This document shows positions 36,273-45,567 of a stretch of DNA of 64,000 nucleotides, piece by piece (within the stretch, counting starts at the first letter, position 1; every line of letters starts with the position of its first letter). The stretch is taken from positions 992,001 to 1,056,000 of the forward strand of contig NZ_CP046703.1 in the NCBI RefSeq assembly GCF_009873495.1, read 5' to 3'. This DNA is from Nostoc sp. ATCC 53789. Its GTDB lineage: Bacteria; Cyanobacteriota; Cyanobacteriia; Cyanobacteriales; Nostocaceae. The notes beneath the pieces are model-generated. The model had not been told where the DNA came from. It ran no database searches and saw only the letters and a list, made by a program, of their open reading frames with translations. The position numbers were made by a program, and so were the translations under genes.

Positions 36273-36745
36273 AGAAGTTGATCGGCATTCGAGATATAGT
36301 TTGAATTAATTATTACTTATTTATACCAATTTTCTATCAAATTTAACTTCATAATTAATTCATTTACCGAGCCGTTTCTTTATATATTACCTATACTTAT
36401 AATTCGTTTAATAAATATTAAGTGTATGATTATGTAGAGTTGATAAGCTGTTACGTATACAACTTGCACTATCAGGGCGCTCATATTGCCCACTTCACAA
36501 TCATATTGAAAAAAATATTAGTGCAAATTAAAAGCACAACAGCTTATTACTTATTCATAACAGTTTGCTAAAGTTAAGATAAAGAATATTAAAAATTAAT
36601 CCCCCCTTTCTTCCTGAAAAAAGGGGGGCTGTATCCCCTACTTCTGAGAGTACTTGGGAGGATATTCAAGAGATAAATGCCAATAATCTACAATCATTAA
36701 TTATTTATTCAAGTAAAACGCACCTGTAAAAAGTTAGGTGTTGAT
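36273..36745. other. Intergenic region, no gene seen
   Basis: About 470 AT-rich bases. A hairpin made of C6 and G6 runs (36601-36628) may end cphB transcription, because on the minus strand it is followed by ATTAATTTTTAATATT. A spaced inverted pair ATAAGCTGTT / AACAGCTTAT (36443-36452 and 36538-36547) is also present. No ORF has support. Confidence 0.5.
36601..36628 (-). terminator. Possible rho-independent terminator of cphB
   Basis: On the minus strand CCCCCC...GGGGGG with a T-rich/A-rich inner stem is followed by ATTAATTTTT. It lies about 120 bases beyond the cphB stop. Confidence 0.5.
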
Positions 36746-37588
36746 TCAAGCAACAGGTACAGATACATTAGTCACAGAGCCACTATTTAGGATAGGTTGG
36801 CGGGTTTTCAAGTCAAATTTGAATCCATGTGGCAAAATGTGAAGCTTTGCTCCGCAAATCGCCAAAGACTCATCCTTCAAAATTTCGCCCATATTGTTGT
36901 ATGTAGCTTCTGATTCATCAACAATTGTCACCGCACCTGCACCAATCACTTCAATTTGATTATCGGTTACTACCATAGCGGTATTCTCGTCAATACCGAA
37001 CCCTAAAACAGCAGGTTCTAGTATTAAAGCTGAAATTAAGCGTCCCAAACGTCCACGCTGAGAAAAATGCTGGTCAATTACCACTCCTGGTAAAAAGCCT
37101 AGACCAGGGCCCATTTCAACAGTTTCAATTCGAGGATGTGTCTGCGAATCACCTTCAACTATCATTTTATCTGGCATCACAGCAGCGCCCGCACTTGTAC
37201 CGGCGATAACTACACCTTCCGCGAACCGTTTATGAATGGCCGCATCAATTTCAGTATCCTTGAGGATATTGGTGATGCGAGCTTGATCTCCACCAGTAAA
37301 AAATACCCCAGTTGATTTATGAATTGCTTCTAATGCGGTAGATGATGATGCGTCTTCGCGGGTTTCTGTATCAATAATGCGAACATTCTCGGCTCCCAGC
37401 CGCTCAAAAACCCTAATATAATTCTCTCCCACTTCTCTTGGTAATTCTGTCGCAGCCGTCATAATGACAATGTGCGCCTTCGTACCCCCAGCGCGTCGCA
37501 CAAAGTCTCGCAGAATTTGAGAATCTCCATCCTTATCTTCTGCTCCCCCAATAATTACCAACTGCCGTTTGGGATTACTTTCCACCAT
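36746..37588 (-). CDS. cphB: Cyanophycinase
   Basis: A 280-residue serine peptidase of the cyanophycinase family, which releases beta-Asp-Arg dipeptides from cyanophycin. It shows RQLVIIGGAEDKDGD near the start, FFTGGDQARI, the nucleophile elbow GTSAGAAVMPDKMIVEG, IDQHFSQRGRLGRL and GFGIDENTAMVV. The start is supported by GGGGGC about 8 bases upstream. It is divergent from the CphA2-type synthetase at 38439, with a 67-residue protein gene between them. Cytosolic, for nitrogen and arginine remobilisation. Confidence 0.94.
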   Translation of the reverse strand: MVESNPKRQLVIIGGAEDKDGDSQILRDFVRRAGGTKAHIVIMTAATELPREVGENYIRVFERLGAENVRIIDTETREDASSSTALEAIHKSTGVFFTGGDQARITNILKDTEIDAAIHKRFAEGVVIAGTSAGAAVMPDKMIVEGDSQTHPRIETVEMGPGLGFLPGVVIDQHFSQRGRLGRLISALILEPAVLGFGIDENTAMVVTDNQIEVIGAGAVTIVDESEATYNNMGEILKDESLAICGAKLHILPHGFKFDLKTRQPILNSGSVTNVSVPVA

Positions 37589-37793
37589 GATGCCCCCTGA
37601 TGTGAGTTAATAAATTTCACTAAACCATGACAATTAAACTATCAAATCATCCCTGTGGTAGATTACCTGATAGAAGGTAGTATTAAAATTTGCGCTTGCA
37701 ATTAGACCAAAAGATTTTTCAGGAAAATTACATCGAAAAATAGCTCTCCTCAGAATTAATTTTCTTTTACTAAATAAAATTACTAAAACCAAC

Positions 37794-37820
37794 TGCCTCT
37801 AGAGAGATTTTCTAGAGGCA
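37794..37820. repeat. 10-bp perfect inverted repeat between cphB and the 67-aa gene
   Basis: TGCCTCTAGA and TCTAGAGGCA are separated by seven bases. It lies downstream of the 67-residue gene and upstream of cphB on the minus strand. No T-run follows, so its role as terminator or operator is open. Confidence 0.5.
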
Positions 37821-37917
37821 TTATTGACTGCGTTTCTAAATTACCGATTGAAAATTTATCATGCAATTGTTGGTATTAACTCTCGCTGGGTACAAATTAG
37901 ATATCTGATGGTAAATC

Positions 37918-38121
37918 CTAATGAATGCGACTTCTGTAAAGCAAGTTAGTCAAGAAAAAACGTGCTTGTTCTAGTGGGAGATGTCTGGGTTTCCCTTGGT
38001 AGACGATTTGATATTCATTTATGTCAGGCCCATCACCATGACCAGAGATCAGCTTTTGGTGAAAAGCTTCCTCAGCAAGTTCTCGAATTTCATCTCTTAG
38101 ATCAGCTTGTGTGCTATTCAT
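37918..38121 (-). CDS. Small conserved-looking protein in the cyanophycin locus (67 aa)
   Basis: A 67-residue acidic-to-basic soluble protein starting MNSTQADLRDEIRELAEEAF, with GDGPDINEYQIVYQGKPRHL and a C-terminal helix EQARFFLTNLLYRSR. I do not recognise a family. An upstream ATG at 38208 would add 29 residues of lower-quality sequence, so 38121 is preferred. It lies on the cphB strand, 330 bases upstream of cphB, and diverges from the synthetase gene. Its association with cyanophycin turnover is suggested only by position. Confidence 0.6.
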   Translation of the reverse strand: MNSTQADLRDEIRELAEEAFHQKLISGHGDGPDINEYQIVYQGKPRHLPLEQARFFLTNLLYRSRIH

Positions 38122-38438
38122 GCTTTGCTGTCTTTTCAATACCGCATATTTACTTATACAGATTTTGGGATGCGTGTTGTACCTTTCAAAGGTTATATCT
38201 TTGCCCATTCATAAGGATGAAGTGACTATTCTTGATTCTTTGCTGAGGAAGAAAAATTTAATTATGCCTTGAGATAGTTAAAAATGCTTACTAATAGGGT
38301 TAGTGTAGGTTCTGATTAGATCAATGGCTTTGCCATCACTCTCCAACAATTAATCGGAATCAGCCTCCAATCAACAAGTCTGAGTAACGATAACTCAGCA
38401 TAGAAATTTCAGGGTGTTTAGCCAAAGGTTCGTAATCA

Positions 38439-40349
38439 ATGGTTCTACAAAAAAGCAGTGATTTAGCTCGCATTAATGCTAGAAGAACGGATGTATTTGA
38501 TATTTTCAACTTCAAGCATTATGTTGGCCCCAACCCCTATTTAGATGCAGGGGCGCTAGTATTTGACTTTGCTCTAGTTGACTCTAGAGAGCCTTTGCCC
38601 ATAGAAGATTATATTGCCAGCATTGGCGATCGCTATCCAAATCTGGGCAGCCAAAGCTACGAATCTTATGCCTATCTATTTGCCCAAGTTGTGTCCGAAG
38701 TCGGAAAGCTTGATATGGATTTGCACCTTAAGCATTGGAGTGTTAAGCCATATCCAGATTTCGCGCGAATTAGCGTCCAATCACTACATGAACGCACAAC
38801 TAGAGAGGTCGTTTATTTTGTTTGGGATTGGTTTGAAGCCATTACCCAAGACGAAGACTTTAACTTTGAGGAGCAGCTAGTGAGGCTGCAAAATAGATTT
38901 CGCGCATCTGTCTATGGTGGCCCCACAGTTTACGCTTTATTGCGAACAGCCTACGAAAAAGGTATTCCCGCCTTTTATTTGTGGGAAGAAGGATTAATGC
39001 AATACGGCTTTGGAAAAAAACACGTCCGAGGAGTAGCAACCACATTTAACTGTGATAGTCATCTAGATTCAGAGTTTACCACCCGTAAAGATGACTGCAA
39101 AGCATTTCTAAAAACCTTGGGTTTCCCAGTCCCTGAAGGCGATATCGTCTTTTCTGAAAAGGAAGCCTTGGCAGCAGCCAGACAAATTGGCTACCCAGTG
39201 GCAGTTAAGCCAGTGGTAGGTCATAAAGGAATTGGCGTTACGGCTGACGTACAAGACTCAAAAGAACTGGAATCTGCTTATAATAGAGCATTAGCAGCGA
39301 TTCCTGAAGATCAGCTAACTCGGATAATTGTTGAGAAAAGTATTTCTGGCTCAGATTTTCGGATGTTGTGTGTCAATGGTAGATTTGTCGCCGCCACAGA
39401 ACGCCGTCCAGCATCGGTTGTCGGTGATGGCCACTTAACGCTTGCAGAATTAATCCGCCTAGAAAACCGCAAACCTGCACGTTTAGATACGCCCACCTCA
39501 CCCATGAGTAAAATTCAGATTGATGAAGCGATGGAACTTTACTTAGAGGAACAGCGCTTATCACTAGACAGCGTGATTGAAAAAGGACGCACTGTTTACC
39601 TGCGTAAAGTTGCCAATCTTTCAGCCGGAGGTATGAGCATCGATTCAACCCACACAGTTCATGATGACAATATTATCTTGGCGCAAGATATTGCCCAACA
39701 TTTCCAGTTGACTTGCCTTGGTATTGATGTCATTACCAAAAGTCTCTCCGAATCTTGGAAATCTAGTAACTTCGCTATCCTGGAAATCAACGCTGCACCA
39801 GGAGTTTTAATGCATCTTAAACCTTCTGAAGGTGAAAGTGTTGATGTACCTTCTCATATTCTAGAAACCTTTTTTGAGTCGGATACAGATTCGAGGATAC
39901 CGATTATCACCTTTAATAAAATCTCAGTTGAAGAACTGCAAACAACAATTGACCATATCCTTTTGCAACATCCCAACTGGACAATTGGCGCTATTTGTCG
40001 TGACGCAGTTTTTGTGAATCGCTCGAAAAAAGTATTAAGCAAAAATTACAATAGCAACGTCCAAACTTTACTCCGTCATCCCAAAGTTGATTTGCTGATT
40101 GCCGAATATGCGGAAGACATCTTAGATGAAGAGGGGATGTTTTACCCGAATAGTAATATCGTGGTTTTGGATAATCCCACTGAAACTGAGATGATGCTGG
40201 CGCGGGATGTCTTTGATGGTTCTACTGTGGTGATTAGAAAAGGCAATGATATTTCTATCCGTCGCAAAGGGTTGATTGAAGATTATACTTTGGCTGAAGA
40301 TGAACCATTTACACGGGTTTATTTGAAAGAAACTGGAACGATTTTGTGA
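38439..40349 (+). CDS. cphA2: CphA2-type truncated cyanophycin synthetase
   Basis: A 636-residue protein resembling cyanophycin synthetase. The N-domain (~1-215) has YVGPNPYLDAGALVFDFAL and PTVYALLRTAYEKGIPAFYL. An ATP-grasp domain follows (~215-480) with VAVKPVVGHKGIGV and the metal-binding EINAAPG at 449-455. Canonical CphA is about 870-900 residues and continues in a Mur-ligase domain with a GTNGKTTT P-loop. Here that region is short, and SRIPIITFNKISVEE replaces SRIPIVAVTGTNGKTT. This matches CphA2, a form from nitrogen-fixing cyanobacteria that polymerises beta-Asp-Arg dipeptides. It is divergent from cphB, suggesting recycling of dipeptides. Confidence 0.85.
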   Translation: MVLQKSSDLARINARRTDVFDIFNFKHYVGPNPYLDAGALVFDFALVDSREPLPIEDYIASIGDRYPNLGSQSYESYAYLFAQVVSEVGKLDMDLHLKHWSVKPYPDFARISVQSLHERTTREVVYFVWDWFEAITQDEDFNFEEQLVRLQNRFRASVYGGPTVYALLRTAYEKGIPAFYLWEEGLMQYGFGKKHVRGVATTFNCDSHLDSEFTTRKDDCKAFLKTLGFPVPEGDIVFSEKEALAAARQIGYPVAVKPVVGHKGIGVTADVQDSKELESAYNRALAAIPEDQLTRIIVEKSISGSDFRMLCVNGRFVAATERRPASVVGDGHLTLAELIRLENRKPARLDTPTSPMSKIQIDEAMELYLEEQRLSLDSVIEKGRTVYLRKVANLSAGGMSIDSTHTVHDDNIILAQDIAQHFQLTCLGIDVITKSLSESWKSSNFAILEINAAPGVLMHLKPSEGESVDVPSHILETFFESDTDSRIPIITFNKISVEELQTTIDHILLQHPNWTIGAICRDAVFVNRSKKVLSKNYNSNVQTLLRHPKVDLLIAEYAEDILDEEGMFYPNSNIVVLDNPTETEMMLARDVFDGSTVVIRKGNDISIRRKGLIEDYTLAEDEPFTRVYLKETGTIL

Positions 40350-40987
40350 GCTAGCTTAAGAGGTTGCTTTAAAAGTTATTGGTTGGCTGTGATCTAGGCA
40401 CTTTTTTATCTCCCTAACCCCTCTTTTTTAGGCTACGGCGTATACACATACCTCTACAAAATCAAAATGTTGTAGCTCCTCCTAAATCCTCCTTTTTAAG
40501 GAGGACTTGGAGAGGTTTTTGCTTACTTAAAAATTTGGGTTGGGGGATAAAAAGGCTGTGGGAGACTCCATAATTAATTCTAATTGATACAACCTAAGCT
40601 AATTTATATTCAGCGATTGTTCTGATAAATCTTAAAATTTCAGAGATAATAATATTATATTTCCAGGCTTTAGAGATTTAATATGTATCTGTGAGGCTTT
40701 GATTGGGACTATATAGTATATAGCGATATCTGGATCGGGCTGCTTCAATTACCCTTGTATTCAGGGCAATTTTGGACATTGCAAAAGCAGTTTTTTTGGT
40801 GTGGCGAAAATTTCGTGAAAATAACTAATTTTAACCAAAATTTTAACCAATTATAATTTTTTAAGTCATACCCAATTGCTAGAGTGAATTTCACCACCAC
40901 TTTTGTGATGCCGCGTAATCCAAACAATTTACACATCGAAAATTGGACGGCGCATGGGCTTCAATGATTCTCAGAGATTATCAAACA
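40350..40987. other. Intergenic region with repeats, no gene seen
   Basis: About 640 bases. 40421-40457 (CTCTTTTTTAGGCTACGGCG then TATACACATACCTCTAC) is a dispersed repeat with a second copy at 42455-42493. At 40484-40503 TCCTCCTTTTTAAGGAGGA forms a palindrome. The rest is AT-rich and shows no ORF with support. Confidence 0.5.
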
Positions 40988-42046
40988 ATGAAATGTAAAG
41001 CAATATCTTCCTTTGCGCTCACAAAGCTGTTTTTTGCCTGTGGCATAAGTTTATTGAGTGCGAAATTGGTAGCGGCCGCTGTCACCTACAGCGCATGGCC
41101 TAGCAGCACAACTGTAGTCACTGCTGATGGCTCCAGCCAGTTCGGTGGTAATCTCAGCGGTTTGTTCTACGACCCAGCGACTGGAATGCAACAAGCTGTG
41201 TTGTGGGGAGTGCAAAATTCGCCATCAAAACTCTATAACCTGGTTTGGAACGGCAGCACTTTCGTCAAAAATACTGCTAATAATTGGAGTTCTGGAAAAA
41301 CGTTGCGCTATCCCAATGGTACTGGTGCGCCAGATGCGGAAGGCGTGACCAAAGCCGAGCTTTCTTCAACAACTATCTACGTCTCTACTGAGCGAGATGG
41401 CAGCGGCTCCAACCGCTTCAGCGTACTGAGTTATGACAGCAGCAGCAGTGCCACCACCCTCAATGCTACTAAGGAATGGAACTTAACTTCTAATTTGCCA
41501 ACGGTTAGCTCCACTAATTTGGGCTTGGAAGCGATCGCATGGGTGCCAGATAGTTATTTGCAGGCTAATGGATTCATAGATGAAAGTACCAATCAGCTCT
41601 ACAACCCAGCCAATTATCCGTTGCATGGCACGGGATTGTTTTTTGTTGGATTGGAAGCAAATGGACAAATTTATGCCTACGCGCTCAACTCCGACTCTAC
41701 ATATACGCGTATTGCTACCATTGCCAGTGGTAATACAAAGATCATGGATTTATCCTTCGACCGCGATAATGAGACTTTATGGGCGTATTGCGACAACAAT
41801 TGCAGCAACCGCTCAACCCTGCTCGCCATCGATACCACCGTTGGCTCGTCAACGAAAGGCAAATTCATCATCCGCAAGGGTTACGAACGCCCAAGTTCGA
41901 TGTCAAACATTAACAACGAAGGTATCGCCATTGCGCCCAATTCTGAATGCGCCAGCAATCTAAAACAGTTCTTCTGGGCGGATGATTCCGAAACCAGCAA
42001 TCATGCGATTCGTCGTGGAACAATTCCTTGTGGACGATTATTTTAA
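40988..42046 (+). CDS. Exported protein of unknown function, beta-propeller-like
   Basis: A 352-residue protein with a signal peptide (FALTKLFFACGISLLSAKLV, cleavage near VAAA). I do not recognise a named family. The mature part has repeated beta-strand units with Asp/Asn-rich turns (LSGLFYDPATG, IYVSTERDGSGSNRFSV, LGLEAIAWVPDSYL, IMDLSFDRDNETLWAYCD, NEGIAIAP). This is reminiscent of SdiA-regulated or phytase-like esterase propellers. Three cysteines near the C-terminus could pair. The start at 40988 is preferred over a start 15 codons earlier because it places the hydrophobic core correctly. Base composition is somewhat GC-richer than its neighbours and repeats flank it, so it may be an import. 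Confidence 0.65.
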   Translation: MKCKAISSFALTKLFFACGISLLSAKLVAAAVTYSAWPSSTTVVTADGSSQFGGNLSGLFYDPATGMQQAVLWGVQNSPSKLYNLVWNGSTFVKNTANNWSSGKTLRYPNGTGAPDAEGVTKAELSSTTIYVSTERDGSGSNRFSVLSYDSSSSATTLNATKEWNLTSNLPTVSSTNLGLEAIAWVPDSYLQANGFIDESTNQLYNPANYPLHGTGLFFVGLEANGQIYAYALNSDSTYTRIATIASGNTKIMDLSFDRDNETLWAYCDNNCSNRSTLLAIDTTVGSSTKGKFIIRKGYERPSSMSNINNEGIAIAPNSECASNLKQFFWADDSETSNHAIRRGTIPCGRLF

Positions 42047-42204
42047 GCTGACATTGATCCTCATTTACTAGTGCGAGCTTTAGGTCTACTGTGACGTTCT
42101 TTCCCGTTAATCTGATGGTATAACAGGCGGGAGAGAACGTCATGTTTTCAGTTGACTGCCTATTACATGCGATCGCTACTTTAGTGCAACTTTGCCTCGA
42201 AAAT

Positions 42205-42400
42205 AATTTTTTGTAAATCAACGCCAACCCATCTTCTGGCTGTTTTGGTTCCAGCAGGTAATGACATGATTGCTCATGATGCACAAAGCATAGAGTTTAA
42301 ACTTATACTTTTCTTGTGCCTTTTTGACGGCATAAATAAAGACTTCGCGGCATTCTAAGCGCGTTAGAGGATGTTTGAAAAGTCCTCTTCTTGGTAGCAA
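42205..42400 (-). pseudogene. Broken Y1/REP-associated tyrosine transposase remnant
   Basis: On the minus strand, one frame reads LTRLECREVFIYAVKKAQEK...YALCIMSNHV and the next frame continues HYLLEPKQPED. Together they give the expected IS200/RAYT-like YALCIMSNHVHYLLEP. One base is missing exactly at the HUH (HVH) motif, and both ends of the gene are lost, so it is inactive. Confidence 0.7.
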
Positions 42401-42454
42401 AACGTTTTAGATCCACCTAAAATCCCCCTTAAAAAGGGGGACTTTAATTCTTGT

Positions 42455-42493
42455 CCCCTCCTTTTTTAAGCTACGGTGTACACACATCTTTAC
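42455..42493 (+). repeat. Dispersed repeat, second copy of 40421-40457
   Basis: CCCCTCCTTTTTTAAGCTAC continues GGTGTACACACATCTTTAC. It is preceded at about 42418-42444 by the AATCCCCCTTAAAAAGGGGG palindrome also found near 19095. Confidence 0.6.
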
Positions 42494-42678
42494 TGGAAAA
42501 ACAAGTAGTAATTGAAATTGATGGAGATAGCCATTTTACAGATGAAGGTCAAGACTATGACATAGAAAGAACAAGAATTTTAGAATTCCATTCGCTCAAT
42601 ACTTTTCAAACTTTCAGTATAAAAAAAACTGCGAGCAACCGATTAGCAGTAAGGCTTTCAGTAATAAAAGTAAGCTAA
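42491..42678 (+). pseudogene. DUF559-type (Vsr-like) endonuclease fragment
   Basis: The frame from about 42491 encodes LLEKQVVIEIDGDSHFTDEG followed by QDYDIERTRIL, the core of DUF559/Vsr-like endonucleases. Both the N-terminal region and the C-terminal end (normally VIRFTNxDV) are missing, with unrelated residues after FHSL. It abuts a dispersed repeat on its left side. It is a remnant rather than a gene. Confidence 0.65.
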
Positions 42679-42750
42679 ACTCTTATAGCCAAGTATTGAC
42701 TAAAAATATTTCATAATTAAAGATAGAACATCCCAATGGAGAACATAAAA

Positions 42751-45411
42751 ATGCTAGAACAATATCGTAAACACGTTGCTGAAAGAGCAGCACTCGGTAT
42801 TCCCCCTTTACCATTGGATGCGAAGCAAACCTCAGAACTATGTGAATTACTGAAAAATCCGCCAAAGGGTCAAGAGGATATATTATTACATCTATTGAGC
42901 GATCGCGTTTCTCCTGGTGTTGATCCAGCAGCTTATGTGAAAGCTGGATTTCTCACTGCGATCGCTAAGGAACAAATCACCAGTCCGTTGATTGCGCCCA
43001 TCGAAGCAGTGCAATTGCTGGGCACAATGATCGGTGGTTACAATGTGCAATCTTTAATCGATTTGCTGCAATTGCCTACTGTATCCGTCTCTGACTCATC
43101 CGAAACACCTTTGGTAATGGGTGGACAAGGAAAGGAACCCATCGCCGCTTATGCCGCCAACGCCTTAAGCAAAATCCTCTTGGTGTATGACGCTTACCAC
43201 GATGTTTTAGAGTTATCTAAAACCAATCCTTTCGCCAAACGGGTGGTTGACTCTTGGGCGGAAGCTGAATGGTTTACCCTTCGCCCCACAGTTCCAGAAG
43301 CGATTACTGTCACCGTTTTTAAAGTTCCTGGCGAAACCAATACCGACGACTTATCCCCCGCCCAAAGCGCCACAACTCGGCCAGATATTCCCTTACACGC
43401 CTTAGTGATGTTAGAGTCACGGCAACCGGGAAGCTTGACAACAATTGCGGAGTTGAAGAAAAAAGGGCATCCTGTAGCTTACGTGGGGGATGTAGTTGGT
43501 ACAGGTTCCTCGCGTAAATCTGCTATTAACTCAGTATTGTGGCATACAGGGAATGATATACCTTTTGTGCCAAACAAACGTGCTGGGGGTTATGTTTTAG
43601 GTGGTGCGATCGCGCCAATTTTCTTTAACACAGCAGAAGATGCCGGTGCTTTGCCTATTCAGTGCGATGTCACCAAACTAGAAACCGGCATGGTAATTAC
43701 CATCCATCCCTACAAAGGCGAAATTACCAACGAAACAGGCGAAGTCATTTCCACCTTTGACCTTAAACCTGATACCATCCTCGATGAAGTCCGCGCAGGT
43801 GGACGCATCCCCCTACTTATTGGACGTACCCTCACCGACAAAACTCGTCTTGCACTAGGTTTAGAACCCAGCACCGTTTTCACCCGTCCCCAGCAAGCTT
43901 TTGATACAGGCAAAGGCTACAGCTTGGCACAGAAAATGGTAGGTAAAGCTTGCGGATTACCTGGCGTGCGTCCCGGCACATCCTGCGAACCCATCATCAC
44001 CACCGTTGGTTCTCAAGATACCACAGGCCCCATGACCCGCGACGAATTGACAGAACTCGCCTGTCTTGGTTTCAGTGCAGACTTAGTGATCCAAAGTTTC
44101 TGCCACACAGCAGCTTATCCCAAACCAGTAGACATTAAAACCCATCACGAACTTCCCGATTTCTTTGCATCTCGTGGCGGTGTCGCCCTCCGTCCCGGTG
44201 ATGGTATCATCCACTCTTGGTTAAACCGGATGCTGCTACCCGACACCGTGGGAACTGGCGGCGACTCTCACACCCGCTTCCCCTTGGGTATTTCCTTCCC
44301 CGCCGGTTCTGGATTAGTAGCCTTTGCAGCCGCCTTGGGTGTGATGCCTTTAGATATGCCAGAGTCAGTTTTGGTAAGATTCAAAGGAGAATTGCAACCA
44401 GGTATCACCCTGCGCGATGTCGTGAATGCCATACCCTACGTAGCAATTCAAAAAGGTTTGCTGACAGCAGAGAAGCAGAACAAGAAAAACGTCTTCTCCG
44501 GGCGCATTCTGGAAATAGAAGGTTTGCCAGATTTAAAAGTTGAACAAGCCTTTGAACTCACCGATGCTAGTGCCGAACGTTCTTGTGCCGGATGCACAAT
44601 TAAGCTGAGTGTAGAGACAATTTCGGAATATCTGCGTTCTAATATCGCGCTGCTGAAAAATATGATAGCACGAGGCTATCACGATCCGCGTACCATGCTG
44701 CGCCGTGTGGCTAAGATGGAAGAATGGTTAGCAAATCCCGTATTATTAGAAGGCGATGCCGATGCGGAGTATGCGGAAATAATTGAAATTGATTTAAACG
44801 AAATCAAAGAACCAATTGTTGCTGCTCCCAATGACCCCGATAATGTTAAATTATTATCGGAAGTTGCTAATGATCCAGTGCAAGAAGTATTCGTCGGTTC
44901 ATGTATGACGAATATTGGTCATTATCGGGCAACAGCGAAAGTTTTGGAAGGCGCAGGTGAAGTGAAAACTCGCCTGTGGATAGCGCCACCAACCCGCATG
45001 GATGAACACCAATTAAAAGAAGAAGGTGTATACAGCGTTTTTGGGGCTGCGGGTGCTAGAACAGAAATGCCAGGATGCAGTTTGTGTATGGGTAATCAGG
45101 CGCGAGTTGCTGATGGCACAACAGTGTTTTCTACTTCTACCCGCAACTTCAATAATCGTATGGGTAAAGATGCGCGAGTGTATCTTGGTTCAGCAGAATT
45201 AGCCGCAGTTTGTGCGCTGCTGGGGCGGCTTCCAACAGTGCAGGAATACTTGGATATTGTGGCGAGTAGAATTCATCCTTTTGCAGATGATTTGTATCGG
45301 TATTTAAACTTTGATCAAATTGCTGGTTTTGAGGATGAGGGGCGCGTGATTGCGTTGGAAGATATGCCGAGACTTGAGGATATTTTGGGTATGCCGACTG
45401 CGGCGAAGTAG
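42751..45411 (+). CDS. acnB: Aconitate hydratase B
   Basis: An 886-residue AcnB, the [4Fe-4S] enzyme that interconverts citrate and isocitrate (and often 2-methylisocitrate). It starts [20 protein letters not shown], as in other AcnB proteins. The HEAT-like N-domain shows [20 protein letters not shown], the swivel domain [19 protein letters not shown], and the catalytic region [15 protein letters not shown]. The cluster cysteines are in [18 protein letters not shown] segments and [16 protein letters not shown] in the upstream sequence favours the start at 42751 over 42736. A strong terminator follows at 45463. Confidence 0.96.
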   Translation: MLEQYRKHVAERAALGIPPLPLDAKQTSELCELLKNPPKGQEDILLHLLSDRVSPGVDPAAYVKAGFLTAIAKEQITSPLIAPIEAVQLLGTMIGGYNVQSLIDLLQLPTVSVSDSSETPLVMGGQGKEPIAAYAANALSKILLVYDAYHDVLELSKTNPFAKRVVDSWAEAEWFTLRPTVPEAITVTVFKVPGETNTDDLSPAQSATTRPDIPLHALVMLESRQPGSLTTIAELKKKGHPVAYVGDVVGTGSSRKSAINSVLWHTGNDIPFVPNKRAGGYVLGGAIAPIFFNTAEDAGALPIQCDVTKLETGMVITIHPYKGEITNETGEVISTFDLKPDTILDEVRAGGRIPLLIGRTLTDKTRLALGLEPSTVFTRPQQAFDTGKGYSLAQKMVGKACGLPGVRPGTSCEPIITTVGSQDTTGPMTRDELTELACLGFSADLVIQSFCHTAAYPKPVDIKTHHELPDFFASRGGVALRPGDGIIHSWLNRMLLPDTVGTGGDSHTRFPLGISFPAGSGLVAFAAALGVMPLDMPESVLVRFKGELQPGITLRDVVNAIPYVAIQKGLLTAEKQNKKNVFSGRILEIEGLPDLKVEQAFELTDASAERSCAGCTIKLSVETISEYLRSNIALLKNMIARGYHDPRTMLRRVAKMEEWLANPVLLEGDADAEYAEIIEIDLNEIKEPIVAAPNDPDNVKLLSEVANDPVQEVFVGSCMTNIGHYRATAKVLEGAGEVKTRLWIAPPTRMDEHQLKEEGVYSVFGAAGARTEMPGCSLCMGNQARVADGTTVFSTSTRNFNNRMGKDARVYLGSAELAAVCALLGRLPTVQEYLDIVASRIHPFADDLYRYLNFDQIAGFEDEGRVIALEDMPRLEDILGMPTAAK

Positions 45412-45462
45412 GTAATAATTAACATGAAATGCCCCAGGTTTTAATCTGTGGCTACAGAAAGC

Positions 45463-45486
45463 AAGCCCGCATTTGCGGGCTTTTTA
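45463..45486 (+). terminator. Rho-independent terminator of acnB
   Basis: The perfect 8-bp stem AAGCCCGC / GCGGGCTT with loop ATTT is followed by TTTAATG. It lies 51 bases beyond the acnB stop. Confidence 0.85.
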
Positions 45487-45567
45487 ATGTAAATCCCTCA
45501 CACTGAAGTCTTTGATAATACAAAAATTAGTTATTATCGTATATGATACATAAAGCAAATAACAAGC

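Noticed and set aside
37589..38438. NtcA sites (GTA-N8-TAC) around the cyanophycin genes
   Set aside because: I looked by eye on both strands and found no GTA-N8-TAC match.
41910..42284. A 124-residue minus-strand open frame
   Set aside because: Only the first ~18 residues (HYLLEPKQPED) belong to the broken RAYT remnant; the rest is antisense of the exported-protein gene's 3' end.
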